From Antedon mediterranea (Eukaryota; Echinodermata; Crinoidea; Comatulida; Antedonidae), in NCBI RefSeq assembly GCF_964355755.1, contig NC_092677.1:22662101-22726100 (forward strand): a DNA stretch of 64,000 nt, in the 5' to 3' direction. Position 1 is the first letter of the stretch, and every line of letters starts with the position of its first letter. A program made the translations under genes and the position numbers. Positions 11,778 through 26,000 of this stretch are shown here, piece by piece. The notes under the pieces are model-generated. The model was not told the origin of the DNA. It was given only the letters and a program-made list of their open reading frames with translations, and searched no databases.

Positions 11778-11835
11778 TACGGAAGCGTCTAGTGCCATCC
11801 ATTTAGTCAAGTGGATGGCATTAGACGCTTCCGTA
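11778..11835. repeat. 24-bp stem-loop in the 3' UTR of the BRICHOS gene
   Basis: Bases 11778-11801 and 11812-11835 are inverted copies (one position becomes a G-U pair in RNA) around a 10-base loop; the left arm starts TACGGAAGCGTCTAGTGCC. It lies 77 bp after the BRICHOS stop codon, before the candidate poly(A) signals, so it would be transcribed. It may be a tiny MITE, a cis-regulatory structure or a small-RNA precursor. Confidence 0.8.
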
Positions 11836-12095
11836 TACGTACTGTACCAGTATTAGATGGTATTTTGGCTATACATTTTCAAGTGTTCTTTCAGCTAGTA
11901 GATAGCTCTTTTTGGCTAATAGTAGCTTATCTTAGATTTACCCATTCTTCATATTTTGCGTTTTTTCTAATGGACCAACGAGTGGAATTGACGTCATGCA
12001 CACATACGCTTAGGCCTATGCATTTTTTTTTTAAATAATTATTAATCGAGAGAGTTTACACTTTGTTATTTTAAGCTCACAAACATTTGTATTAT

Positions 12096-12101
12096 AATAA
12101 A
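12096..12101 (+). terminator. Candidate poly(A) signal of the BRICHOS gene
   Basis: AATAAA lies about 395 bp after the stop codon. A second AATAAA is at 12293-12298. Which is used cannot be told from sequence alone. Confidence 0.4.
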
Positions 12102-13540
12102 ATAATTAATGAATCAGATAAAGAACAATTAAGGAGAAATATGGCATGGAATTTCTTAAAAATGGATAATCATTACTTGTAATCAATATTGGTTACGGTA
12201 GTGGTTAATATAAAGGCAACAACGAAGCATGGAATATAAAGTACATCACCATGACTATGCAAGCTTTGACCGAAGATGTTAAGATTTATAATAATAAATG
12301 TATTTTAAATTTACTTTTGAGATGTTTGAAGTTACTGAAATTATATTTAAACTATTATTTTCTTTTTAAAGCACAATAATATACATCACATTCAAAAGCA
12401 CAAACGAATAATGCCAACTGATTCAATACGTATAAACAATCAAGGTTTCAATTATGGGTGTATGGAATAATATCAGATATATAAAGTGCCTAATGTTGTG
12501 AAATCGCTGTACTATTACCCTGGGACTTTCTTTTATCAAACACGTATGGAATACTCCCATAATGCAGTTGGTAGTCAATGCAAAGTTGTGGGTCCACCTT
12601 AACATGTGCCCATTGTTAGCCTACCCGGGTGGTGGAGAGAGTCAAACATAAGTACGGTGTCGTGCTTAAGTATACAAGCAATTTGCTTTAATCATAACTT
12701 CAATATACTGCGGTTGAACTCTTGATTTTGATTTGGGCTTTGGCCTCATCTTCCCATATCTGTGTCTTCTCTGAGGCAAAAGCATTGCAAAACAAGGCTA
12801 TAATTTACTAGATTAACTACAAAAAACTCAGGAATAGGATTGGATTGCTCAACTATTGGATTCACAAAAAGTTTAAATACCGAGAATATATGCACCCTCT
12901 AAATTTAATTGAGGAAGAAAAGTTTTGCGTTTTTGTTAAAACTAAATTTCAACCTTTTACTTTCAACAGTTTTAAAATCAAGGGACCAAAAGATATGGAG
13001 AACAACATAGAATATTTTAAAACCATGTATTATCCTTGATTTCTGCCCTCATAGTTGAGGGAAAACAAATCTGAAATCACTCTAGTTGACAAAATAAATT
13101 ATGCCAATTATTTTGCTTTTATACGCCTTTTTTACTATAATTGTCATGTGTTTTCATTCTACACCAAAAAAAAAAAGAAAATAAGAGAAGAAAATGTAAT
13201 CACAGTACTTAATCACTTTATTTAAAAACAAACCTTGATTTAACTTTTAAAATTATCTAAAAAATGTTGAAAATATTTCCAAAAGTATTTATTTCCATAC
13301 AAGCATACCTCTGAACCAAATAACATTTAATCAATCGGTATACTTGTCTACACACTAGATAAGACAGAAGTTTATTTAAAAAGAAAAAAAAAAAACATGT
13401 AATTATCAAAAGACCCATTATATTCTTATTTTCCCCCAATATGAAAGCCAAACCAAAATAGGACAATGTATTACTTACAAATGCTGAATTACATACTTTA
13501 CACACACTTTTATTTATTTATTCCCTAAAAATACAGGATT

Positions 13541-13890
13541 ATTTTATTTTTATTTTATTTAATTGAAACCAACAGCGATAATTAACGCCACTAACAGGTT
13601 TGATACAAACAAATCCAGGACTGTTTAAAGCACCTTGATTGGTCCTAACATTGATCAAGGGCTTCTCTCGTCCAGTGCCCACCTTGACCAGAGGTCTGAG
13701 GCTGATACTAGATGCAGGGGCTGCCATAAGAGTCAGCAGTGCTGATTTCAAATGCCTAACGGGACCTCAGCTCCGTATACAGCACCCGTTATTCCCAGAT
13801 GGTCTCCCATCCAAGCTCTAACCAGGCCCAACGTCGCTTAACTTCGGTGATCCGACGAGAACCGGTGTTTCAACGTGGTAAAGCCGTATA
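13541..13890 (-). mobile_element. 5S-rRNA-derived SINE (SINE3-type)
   Basis: Read on the minus strand, 13890 to about 13775 is a near-complete 5S rRNA sequence: ACCGGTTCTCGTCGGATCAC, GAAGTTAAGCG, then GGGCCTGGTTAG and CTTGGATGGGAGACC, which contain the polymerase III internal control boxes. It continues without a T-run terminator into a ~210-bp body and ends in an A-rich tail of AAATA-like units (13541-13563). A 5S head, unrelated body and A-rich tail define a SINE of the 5S class rather than a 5S gene. The short ORFs in both directions here are chance. Confidence 0.85.
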
Positions 13891-14018
13891 AACAATAAAA
13901 TTATTAAAACATGTTTAAAATTTAGGGTAACCCCTAGCGACAGCGGCAGAAATAGCAACAATTTTACAATCTAATTTGTACATAATGGGGTCTTGTAATC
14001 CAAAATCTTGAGGTCAAT

Positions 14019-17000
14019 CTAACGTCTTCGCCCTTTACTACGACTTCTACTTCTTCTACCACCGGATCTACCAACGCTTCGACGACGTTCTCTTTCTCTT
14101 TCCTGTTCCTTTCTTCTTTTCTCTATCCGTAATTCATTCTGTTTTCTTTCTTCTTCATCTTTTTCCTGCATTTTCTTTAGTCTCTCTTCTCTTTCTAACT
14201 TTCTTTGATTCCTTTCTTTTTCTTTTATTACCATCTGACAATAACAATTTAAAACAGTGTTATAGTTTATTCTGTGTACAATTATGTGAGAAATACCGAA
14301 AACTTTGTTTATAAAACTATATTAAGGCCAATTTACACCAAATAGCAGTAACGGTTAGCGGAAAACAAAAATATAGAATTTATGTTATTTCTTATGACCA
14401 CAAAACGCAGAGCGGACAGGAAGTTAGATACAGGATAAATACAGATTCTACGTGGGACAAGCACAAGGTTTCCATTTTTTCTGTGTAAATTGGCTTTTAT
14501 ACTACTTTATTATTTCTATGCAGTTTGATTGATCTTTGACCCAGCATATACCCATTTTAAATGTGTATTCACCAATCATGAAAACCAAGTATAATCTTTA
14601 TTGAGAGTTAATGAAAATCTTTCTGACCTGTTCAGGGGTTAATGGCAGCCAGTAGATGCAAGGTGTTGCTTTTGTTTTCCGGAACAGATCATCCAGTAGT
14701 TTGGCGGGAGGCTCTTCTGGTTCAGGAGATTTTACTGGGGAAAAAACAGTTAAAAATAATATAATGAGTAAAATAATAAATAACGAGAACATGTTTTCTT
14801 GACCAGAAAATTATTATCTAATGCTCTTATCCAAAGCCACCTATGCCTCCACCTTCAATCTAGACCTAAAGAAGAATTGATAAAAAAAAGACTACATGTT
14901 TCATTCTTGAGCTAGGTCCCTGTGATCGTATTGGTAAAATTGAGCTAGATAAGGTTGGATATTTAAATATTGAAAACAGGGTAATACTGCAATTCGAAAA
15001 TGTAATACCACTTTTTATTATCATGGAATAAAAGCTTGGAACAATTTACCTAATGATATAAACTGTATTAATAATAATAATAAATATTTGCAAACAGGCT
15101 GTTAAAAAGCACTTAGTCTTATGCCTGTATAACAAATACTTTATTCTCGGTTCATCCAATTTGTTATTGCCTATTTTTAAATTGTATATATTCTGCCATA
15201 TATTATTGTTATGCGTGGTTCATTTGTATGTTTATGCTGTTTGTTGTGATTGTCTTTGCTGTTTTTAAAGTTGATTTTCTTTCAACTTTATGGGCTATCC
15301 TTGGTTTCTTATTTAATGTATTTGCTTGTAAAATTGTTTGTATTCAAATTGTCTTGTAATCTTATATTGAAACCGAATAAAAAGCAAATCTAGTACCAAC
15401 ACAATGTAACAGAATGTAAATGGTGCCTAGGATAATCTTTTCACAAGCTACATAATTGATTAGAAAGATAAGCCCATATGCATATTATTCCAGAAAAGCT
15501 ATATATACTGTATATAAAATTGAGGTCCTACTGTACTACTACTGTATTGATCATATTCTATATTATAATCAAATGAGCATAGAGAAACCAACCTTTGTGT
15601 CTGGCAGATCTTTCATCAGGGCGATCTCGCCTTCTTCGATCGTGTGATGAACTTCTTCTTGGTCGTTCTTCCTGTGTACTTTCTCTCATTGTGATATCTC
15701 TCTTCCGGTCTCTACCAACTTCCTTCTCTTTCAATCGCTCTTGTCTTGCCTTTTCTCGTTCATGTCGCACATCTTTCTTTTCTGTTTCTTGCTTTACTTC
15801 CCGTTCAACAAGTTTTGGTACTTGTATTCCTTTAGCTCTCAATAACTAATATAAACCGTAGAATACACAATATATATCTGATATTTCGTAACATTATCTG
15901 GGAAAAAAATGTTTCGGTCAAGCCCTGGCCCTATTTTCCTCCGTTGAAGAGTCATCAGTCTCTACTTTACATATTCACTAAAGGAAACCTATTTTTAGGC
16001 CTATAAACAATTTTAGAAGTTGAGGTTGTATTAATTCTATTGTTTCATTAGTACTTTCAAAACGAATACAAAAATAAATCATCAAACAAATTAAGATAAA
16101 TTTATCGGTATATATATACAGTATTGGTTGTATCCATTGGTATGGGATATATTGCGACTGCTTTCCCAGAAATTCAAGATATTCAGCAATATGATGTTTT
16201 CTTGTTGCGATGACTCTGGGGTTAAAACTATCAACTAGAAGCTATGATATAATAGATTACAAACCTCATTCTCTGCGGCAAACTCGACATGCAACACTTT
16301 AGGATTGCTACTAGGCCACTTCTTACCATGCAAAGCCTCGCGGGCAGCACATGCTTCCTCTTTAGTGCTATACTATAATAACAAATGTTGAAATATTAAT
16401 CCGTCTATTTAACTATTAATCCATAACTCAATAGGTGAAAAAAAGGAAACAAGAGAGAGCAGTCTTATTTAGCTCCATTTGTTTCACAAATGTTTAAATA
16501 CATTGGTCAATTTTGCAAAGTGGAAATTTTTTTAAATATTTTTTCTACCAAACTGCTGCCCTTATAACTATTTTTGGTCAGAAAGAATATGCTGACCAAT
16601 TTAGCAGAAAGTCTAGGGCTAGCAGTTTGAACTTTTAATAACTGTAAAATATATGATGTAGTACGTACAGTAGCATAGCAATGTGATTTGATATTATCAA
16701 TCCAGAAGCCTTCCGTAACAAGTGTTCCTGATCTCTGTAGAAGTTCTTTCAATTGGCCAACAGTGTATGGCCTCACTAGATGGGTAATGTGAATGATTTC
16801 ACTACGAGGTCTACGAGATGGTGTCTGTTTGTTGTTCACAGTAATAGGTTCATCAATTGATACACGCACTTGTGGTCTAATTATGCTTTTTGCTGGTGGC
16901 TCTGAAATGAAATCATAATAATAATATACATGTTCAATAAATTAATAATGTGTACAGAATAGTCTCATTACAATGCTCATCTAGTTGTTGAATGACCTAG

Positions 17001-20000
17001 ATTACCTTCTAGCCGTCATCAATAAATTATGGATAAAGTGTATTTTAGAATAGGATGTGTGATAAATAATGAATGTGTTGTATTCATTAAATCCTTTTTT
17101 CCTTACTGTAGGAGTAAAATTATTTGATGACTCACCATTCTCTTTCATTTGAACTTTTTGCTGTTCTGTTTTACTTGGCTCTTTTTCGGATTTCTTTTCC
17201 TTCTTTTCACCATTCTTTTTCTCATCATCATTTTCTTGTTTACCTTCGGCATCTTCATTCTCAGAACTATCACTGTCGTCATCTGAATCACTGGAATCAC
17301 CGTCATCATCTTCACCACTTTCATCATCTTCTTCCTCCTTCTTTGTTTCACTATCATCCATCTTTTCCTCTTTGTTTGTATCTGCATCATCCTCCATGTT
17401 ATCACTGGCAACTTCTTGCGTTATCACCCTCCTTATCTTTGTAGGAGATTCTTCTTCTGTAGGTTTTTCAACATCAAAATCATCACGTTGTTCTTCATAT
17501 ATATCAATAGCTACATTATCAGGATTTGTAACAATTTCAGGCATTATCTCCTAAAAAAAAACATTATATTACATTCACTGCTGATTGACTGTGACGAAAG
17601 CATCGTCCATTGTCTTGCGTAATACATCTAAATTTATAAAACGATTAATTTATGGACCTACATCCATCTGTTGTTAAGCTGCATGATGGCACCATTATTA
17701 TTTTGTGTTGCACAGTGATATCCAGCTAAATAGCATATCAATTGGGTGTTCATCAGTTCTTAATTTTTTATATGAAATTTGACAATTTGCTCCAAAAGAA
17801 AATGGAGGTAATTTATTCACACATTATTAACATACTGTATAAACAGCACTCCGCAAACCTTATATTTTGCAGCCTAAAATCTGGTTCCCGGAACCATGCT
17901 GCGGCCCAACCAGTCAGCTGGACTGGAGTTTGTGGTAGGTTGTGGTATAATGGACCTCTAGGTCCCCGGAAATTGTTTATTTTGGAGGGTAACAATTGCG
18001 CAGTCTGTGGTTTTTCGCATTTACTAATAATGCATTACTTTTGAAAGTTTAGCGCACATATCAATGGTATGTTTTGTTGTGCTTTTCTTTCTCATGTCAT
18101 ATCTGTTTCGTGGTTGGCAGAACGTCGCTAATATTAGGCCCTGTTCAGACCCATGGCGTTAGACCGTTTTAGCGTACAACATTACTATCAAGGTCACGTT
18201 ACAAACCGCAGAGAAAAAAACGAGGTGTTCAGACCCATAGCGTACGATTATCGTTACAACGGAAGTACGTCATCCAGGTTGTTTCTAGTTGCATATTCAT
18301 GTGCTCTTACCCCCGTGTTTTCATCATTATTTCCACTGTATATAGGCCTAGATCTCAGCCCTACAATTATGACAAAATTTGCCGTAAATAAAACATACCT
18401 CAGCATTTATTTAAGAAAAATATAGTAAAGCCAAATTTCTGTTTCTATTGTTTTTATTTTGTAGTAAAAAACATTTTCCCCAGGCTCTTGTGTTACGAAA
18501 ATAAAGCAGGCCTCGTAATGATGAAGAAAAAAATGATTGTGATTAGTCTATCCAGTCCAGTCAAAGATATATATTCTTTGGTCCATTCGGTTGAAAATAA
18601 CCCTTAACTTGCTAATAAAAGGGACACAGCTCCCCTTGTTTGTTTACCGATTTTTTTAGGAGTTAGGGGGTTTTCAGCATTAAACTTGTCCAGTCTAGTC
18701 TGCCTTGTATGAATGAGTGACTTGATGTCCCACGCTAGTTTTTAGCTTGAATGAAATGCGTGAATGGCTCTAGGCCTACTAGGCCTAAAAGCGGATGGGA
18801 TCGTAGTCCCTATGTTTAAATACAAGGTGCATGTATTTATGTCATTTGTTAGAAAATATAATGGTAATCAGTTGATAATAGTTTGTAGCCTTTGTAACAG
18901 TTGTATTTGTAGTGTAGTTAGGCCTTATTTATTCTGGCCTTTTTGTTATTGAAATCCATCTCACACATTGACGATACAAGATGTCAGCCTAGGTCAAACC
19001 TTGTTTCGCGTCATAACAGGAAACGTTCTGATTGGATACAACGTTGACTTACAGTAGCGTCGTACGCTAAAACGGTACTATCAACCGTTTTCCACTACAA
19101 CGCTACAACCGTTGTACGACGCGTTGTACGCTAATCCCCAACTGTTCAGACACACATTCTTTTAGCGTCGTACGCTAAAACGGTCTAACGCCATGGGTCT
19201 GAACAGGGCCTTATATATAATCTCTCTTATCTCTAATTCAAAATAAATAGAGTAAAGATAAAAAAAAATGGGTTGAGTAGTTTCATAATGTTTTTATTAC
19301 TATGTCAATATACATATAATACAATAATAATAACAATAGCTATACCTTCAACATATCAGTGCTAATGTTAACACTGGTTTTAGATGGTGTTTCGGTTTTG
19401 CTGCGAGTTGAACCCCATCTCCGCTTCCTAGGACCTACTGTTGATTCTCCACTCTCCTTAGTAACTTCCTTATCTTTAGATCCTAAATATAGACAGTAAA
19501 TTAATAATAATATGCACAAACAAATATATATATATAGAAATATAGTTTTATCACATTCTGGTATGAAAGAAAAAATATTCAAGGGTGTTGGTGGACTCCC
19601 ATATAACCATAATAATGTTGTCAGATCTCTCAATTAACACTGCCAGACATTTTCTAATAATATGTACAACATTTGATATAAAAGGATATCACATGAACAT
19701 ATTTATAAGTAATTTTTTTACTATTGAAGTATTCTTCTTTTGAGCAAGAGCAAATTGAATCAATCAATACTCATTTTCATTGGGTCATATTATGTATTAC
19801 TTGTTTCACACAGAGCCATAGTAAACCTAAAATAAACTATTGAACTTTGACTCCATTGACTTATACCCATTTCACAAGTTTTAATGATAATTTATAATTA
19901 GTTTGTTAGTTAATTTAGTTATTTTTACTATGTTCATTAGCACATTATAGACATTTTGTAACAACAAAATGAGTAAAATGACAAAATCTACAGTTATGGA

Positions 20001-23000
20001 CGCAATTTATGTTAAAGTTTGATGTATATTAAATCAGGCTCAGTTCCCTATTTATCTAGAAGGGCCTTTTCATTGAGCCTATGACAAGGCATAGCATTAG
20101 TAGACGGATGAGACTGTACTGTCCCTATCCACTTTTGTAACAGTTGATAATGAGTAATAATAATGTTTCATTTCAAACTGTTTAACAAAAGCGCAATTGA
20201 AAAAAATAGAGCATGCGCAGATTCAAGTTATAATAACTCATAATCTTTACCGGCCTCTACGAGATTACGAGTTGTCACAATATTTTACCTGCCTTTTTAC
20301 AGAAATGGATGTGTACCGATGGTGGTTTTAACGAACAATAATAATCAGTTGTACAGTATTAAAAACAGCTTACCGTGTAATGCAATACGCCTGGTTTTTA
20401 TAGGTTTATACTCCTTAACCTCTTTTTTGATCACCTTAAGAACCTATATGATGGATACACAGAAATACAAAATACATATTATGCATTATTATGTACTGTA
20501 GTGTTAATTTGTTTTTCATACATAATTGAAACCATAATATACTGACATCAGTAATAATGTTAGAACAATTGCCAACATTTCATAAGTAATAAGTATTAGG
20601 AAGTTCAAATATGTTATGTAATAAAAAATACAAGAAGAAAAGAATTATAGCACTTCATTGAAAGCATTCAAAAGCTCTGAACTCAATGATCAGATAAAAT
20701 GAAAGTCAATGATTGTGGTTCAAGTCATTGTACCAACTGTACAGGTGAAATTACAATTATTATTCATTTTGTATTCATTTAGCTACAGTAGCTTTGTATG
20801 GTATAAATTGTAGGACAGGTTATCAATTCAATTTAAAGTAAAACTATTTCACATTTTAGAACTTCAAATATATTAGAAAATAGTCCTGTATAAACACATA
20901 CCATTTAGCCTTACTATTTAACACATTTTAGTTAAAAAATATATGTTAATATTGTCAGTATATTATGGATATAAAAAAATAAAACAATAATTTAAAAAGA
21001 ATAAATGCAACAAAAGCAATTTTTCAAAAGAGGGTCTTTAACACAATACCAAGCTTTACCGTCTTTAAACAAATTTATATTATTATACTATAGAATTTAC
21101 CAATTTCCAATTTGTAATGGTGATTGCGTTAGTGACTTTCTTATGACAATGTTAGATTGGATTAGTTATGATACATGTTGTAATTTGACACTCCCTACAG
21201 TGGTTTTCCATGCTGGTTGGTCAACAGATGATAGGTGCCCTTTGAGCCTGGTTCAACCCGATGGGAATGAATTAGGGAAAATACTACAACTCCAATTCAT
21301 CACTCCTCTTGCAAAATAATTATATTGTTCACAACTGCATTTTGAAAGTTTATTTCAGGAGCCTTCTTCGTCACAGTCTAGCTTGCACGCTTTAATATTC
21401 TAATTGTTTTAACAAGGATTGCTACAGTACAATATAATGCTGTACTTCTTGAACTAGGTGATGACAATTTCCAAACAGCTTCTGTATGCTTTTTAAAAAG
21501 TGTTCTTGCTAGTACAATATCGTTGGTTTCAAATTATTGAAAAACATAGTGTTCCTTTTATTCTTTAAATATGTATATAAAATGATGAATGTTTAAATGT
21601 CTTCATTTCAGTCTCTGTACACAGTAAATTTCAACTCCAAACATTTTTAAAACCAAAAATTGTATCTGTTTTGCTAGTAAATCATAATAGCCTTTTTCGA
21701 GTATGCAAATGGCTTTTTATTGCAATGTTAATTATTCTCGAATCTTCCGTAGTAATTACTTGACGACTTGAAGTTAAGTAGACTTTGTTGCAAATATTGT
21801 AATAATGCTGAAACAATTACAGTAGTGTTCAGGGTCTTGTTGTGTTGCACAGACAGCAGTGTCCATGACATCATAAATAATATTCATTGGTAATTATTTT
21901 ATGATCACGTTCAAACAATCAGGTTTGGTGTTACTTTCAATGTCTCATAGTCCAAATATCAGTAGTATTGTAGTTTATTTTCTTCCATATGTATTAATAA
22001 TCATCATTTTCAATACACAGCAACAGTTTCTTTGAATTGAAAATATGCCATTTTAACAGCTAGTCTTCATATTCATCTGAATGTTTATGTTAATTAAGCT
22101 TTTATTCGTTAGCTTTTACGTGCTCCTCTGTATACAGCAACATCTCATTAAAGTAAATAGGCCCTGGGAGGGGTAAAGGTATGTATCGTCAGGGCATGAT
22201 AGGCAGGATTCCCTCATCACTCCAGTCAACCAGTACTACACGTACGCCAAGTAAGCTCAACCCGCCTTGGCTACACAAACAGTTCATATAAAGGTAAGAA
22301 CACACACAATGCAAAATACAGTTTTTGAAAATATATTACAACTAATTATTACTATGAAAACCATACTTATTATTGTTTATTATGACGTTAATTAAAAAAT
22401 TAAGATTTAGTAAATGATTTTAAGCCTAGTTAAATATATTTATTATAATAATTTGATAAATTAAAAGTAAAATATATTCCAATTAAAAAATAATGGAATA
22501 AAAGTAGGATTTATATTTGGAAATTACCTTTATATTATTATTAAAATTATGAAATTTAAAATATTTTGTATTTGAATAGAAATTATTTATTCAAATCTGT
22601 AGAATATGCACCGTAATGATGGACATTCAACTGCACAATGTAATGACAACAATCAATTAACTCAATGCAGGAGTAAAATTATGTAATTTTTATAATTTTA
22701 TTTCATACACATCCAACAGTGAGTAACTTGCCAATTACAGGATAAACTATTTTATAATTCATCGTGCTTATAAACTCATTTGAGGCTTAGACAGTGGAGT
22801 TGAAAGATTTGTGAGTTACAACCCTGGCACTACTGTAGGTCAGGATTTAATTCTGAACCCTGGGAGGGCAGGCACATTAACCACCAAGCTCCACTATAAA
22901 CACATATTAAATTTTACTTTATGATGATAATGTTAATGGAATATTAAATGTAAAACTGTTATTAATTTATTTACTTATAATTCAATAATTTCAAAATTAA

Positions 23001-26000
23001 GAATATAACCTACAGGTATTAAAATCAAAATTATATCAAATGGGACAATTTTTTTTAAATTATCAATTTATATATTTTAAATATAACAATAGAAACTGTT
23101 ATATTAACGATGGTACAGTATATTAAGAATACTATTACAGTATTACTATATCTAATCGCATTAAGACATACCTTAGTAGGTTTTCCATCCTCCTTTGGTT
23201 TCTCTTGTTCCTCAACTTTATCTGTTATGCCATCATCTTCTACACCCATTTCCTCTTCCTGAACCTTTTCTTTTATTTCATCATCTACAACTGTTTTCTC
23301 TTCCTGAATATGTTCGCTCTTTCCATCCTCTTGGACAACCTTCGGCAAAGATGATGCATCTTTTTTAGAGGTCTTGGTTGGTTTTGGTTCATCCGTTTCC
23401 ATCGGGATATCTTTATCAGTTTCCAAATCTTTATTTGAATCCAAATGCTGTGTGCTCCTATAAAGAAAAATGCAATTTCATGCTAGAAAAAACATTTATT
23501 TTCAACCTATAGTCAATATTATATAAACATTTTAAGTGAACCAGAATAGAGAGTGTTAATGTACACAAAATATTATATATCAAACATCACTAAATAAACC
23601 TGCAGTAATATACTGTAACTTTGAACCTTATCTGTATAAATCACTCACATGTTCAGTGTAAATGGCATTTTAACACATCAACAGAAAATATGTTAAACCT
23701 TCTCACAAACAATGTTGTAGAATACAGTCAGCAGACATGTCAATGCAATGTACATATTATAATCATGTATTTATACATAATGATTACACTACAGACGCTT
23801 CAACAAATGTATTCATCCCTCTATCTAACAGCAGCCATAATTTTTATATCTAAAAGTATATTGTAGCTTTCAAGAATATTCTTTGTATGTCTTATCGCTG
23901 CATCATTAGTTGTGATTAATATACCATAAGAGGAAGTAGGGTTCACAACTGAGGTCATACAGTGAAGCGCATAACTAATGAAATCAGAAAATCTCAAACC
24001 AATTGCAGTATTGTAACAAAAGAATACAGCATAGAGAATCTTGCACATGTAACCTATTGACCCTATATTTCTTTTGAATACAAAATATAATTGAGCTTCA
24101 TTCAATGTCGTACACATTGATAAACTTATATAATTTTAACAATTAGGATAACAAATATTCTGTAATGTTGAAAATATTCTGGAGGTGCTTTTATAATGCC
24201 AAACTAATTTATAACATAATAATTGAAAACAGACTTGACATAGTATAATTATATTATTCTTACCATAACTTAACCAATAAATGGTACAGTTGGTATCTTG
24301 ATTGGCATAACCACTATTTTGTTATTGGAAGTTTTGCCTATCAAAACTCTTTATTTTAACAAACATTTTTAAAGTCCCATTCCCTACGATTTTAGATCTA
24401 AACTACATATAATGTAAAAATAATTAGTTACTATATGGTCCTAATGCGATAACTCATTAAAAATGTGAAAAATAAGTTGATTCTAATATTCCAAACTGCC
24501 CACTATAAATCCAAACATACATTGTTGTTTACCAGCTAGGCTTACAAAACTAACGCCCGTATTCTTAAACCGGACTTTAGTCGTAGTTCGAGCTAAAACT
24601 AAAAAAATGACGTCATTTTAATTCATAAACCGAACTTCAACTAAATCACCGACTAAATCAGGCCAACCTCGACTAAATCGAGACGGATTTTGATCGATTT
24701 TTTTAGTCCTGGAGGGGGCAGACTAAATGGTCGACTAAATAGTTTTTAAACGATGTTTATAAAAAACGTAACAGTCATTGAGTTGTTTTATTGGCCAGAT
24801 ATTGAAGAATGAAATATCTATATTTATATTAGCTTAATTAAATATACATTGGTATAAATTATAATAATGAAAATCATCTTTATTTACAACTGTATACAAA
24901 TTACATTATTTTCTTCGCACAAGTCCGACTTGAGCTACGTCACGCCATAGCGACAATGGGAGATGCGGCAATTCACCACGCGATGGAATGTTTAGGGGGC
25001 CTAGCGCTTTCTTGTCACGCTATGAAGTGCGTGGTTCGTGGCGATCATAGTTTGTTGGGGGCCTAGAAAATATAAAAGTTACCGTACCGCCATGGTTCCT
25101 AAATATATTTTTAAGATTTTATTTGTTGTTAATCAAATATACTTCACTGTTAAATTAATACTGATATTGTTCTAATAATTAACGATTAAAATTATTTTTC
25201 ATGTATATAGTCCTGATGCGTAAAAAGTGTTGTAAGAAATGGAAAGTGATATCAATGCGCAAAATTTCGTCTGCTCCTCAATACTCTCTTGTCATTGGCC
25301 AATGTATAGCCTTGTTACCAAGACGTGTGCAACTCGACTAAAAGCTCGACTTCATTAAGTCGAACTGAAAACTTCGACTACTTCGTTTTTTAATCGAATT
25401 TGAAGTAATAGCTCAAACTACGACTTTTCCAAGTCGAACTTCCAACTACGACTAAAGTCCGGTTTAAGAATACGGGCGTAAGCCCAGCTACTGTAGGCTA
25501 GGCCTACCTACTGTAGGCTAGGCCTACCTACTGTAGGCTAGGCCTACAGACAGTCTACGAAAGAACATCCGACGTCAGCTACTTTTTGGGTAGTGCATTC
25601 TTTTTATATTGTTATAATTTACCATAAAACGTACATTTAAGGAATGATCTGGTTTAAATGTTTTTAAATTAATATATGCATTATTTTTACAAAACGTCAA
25701 CATTTGTAGGGAATGGGACTTTAAAGCAGGCAACAATCAAAATGAAAGAACTCAAAATATATCAGGGAAAACTATATTATGAGAGAGAGAGGGCTCACTA
25801 CTTTCGGTCCATGTTAAAAGAATTCAGAGGACATGCTATTTATTATCTCATAAAAAAAACAGGTACTGTAAGTCAAATTTTAAAAATAAGCTTTTGTGAC
25901 CAACAATTATCCTAAAAATCAATATACCTATAACACTCAAACATTCTGGACGATACCTAATAAAAATTGTGGACGTTATCTTGCTAACAAATAAAAACAA

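Larger units (their letters stand above)
11702..14018. other. Convergent spacer between BRICHOS gene and ACIN1
   Basis: The two genes end tail to tail here. The left part holds the BRICHOS 3' UTR with its hairpin and poly(A) signals; 12300-13500 is AT-rich with no supported gene; 13541-13890 is a 5S-derived SINE. TTTATT repeats on the plus strand near 13509-13523 give AATAAA on the minus strand and could end ACIN1 transcripts; the SINE would then lie in the ACIN1 3' UTR. Confidence 0.5.
24373..25720. mobile_element. TTAA-flanked MITE interrupted by another element
   Basis: The ends AGTCCCATTCCCTAC (24373) and GTAGGGAATGGGACT (ending 25720) are inverted copies and both sides carry TTAA (24369-24372 and 25721-25724). 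An uninterrupted relative of 370 bp is at 61496-61865. The excess length here is due to a second element at 24554-25478 plus a short TAGGCCTA-rich tandem repeat. Confidence 0.8.

Noticed and set aside
13775-13890. A functional 5S rRNA gene
   Set aside because: The sequence lacks a T-run terminator at the 5S 3' end and continues into a body with an A-rich tail; small length differences from 5S are also visible.
17124-17444. Plus-strand His/Leu/Ser-rich 106-codon ORF
   Set aside because: It is the complement of the Asp/Glu/Ser-rich ACIN1 exon 9.
18153-18425. 90-codon ORF
   Set aside because: It lies within the Harbinger-like element, starts in its terminal repeat and has no transposase motif.
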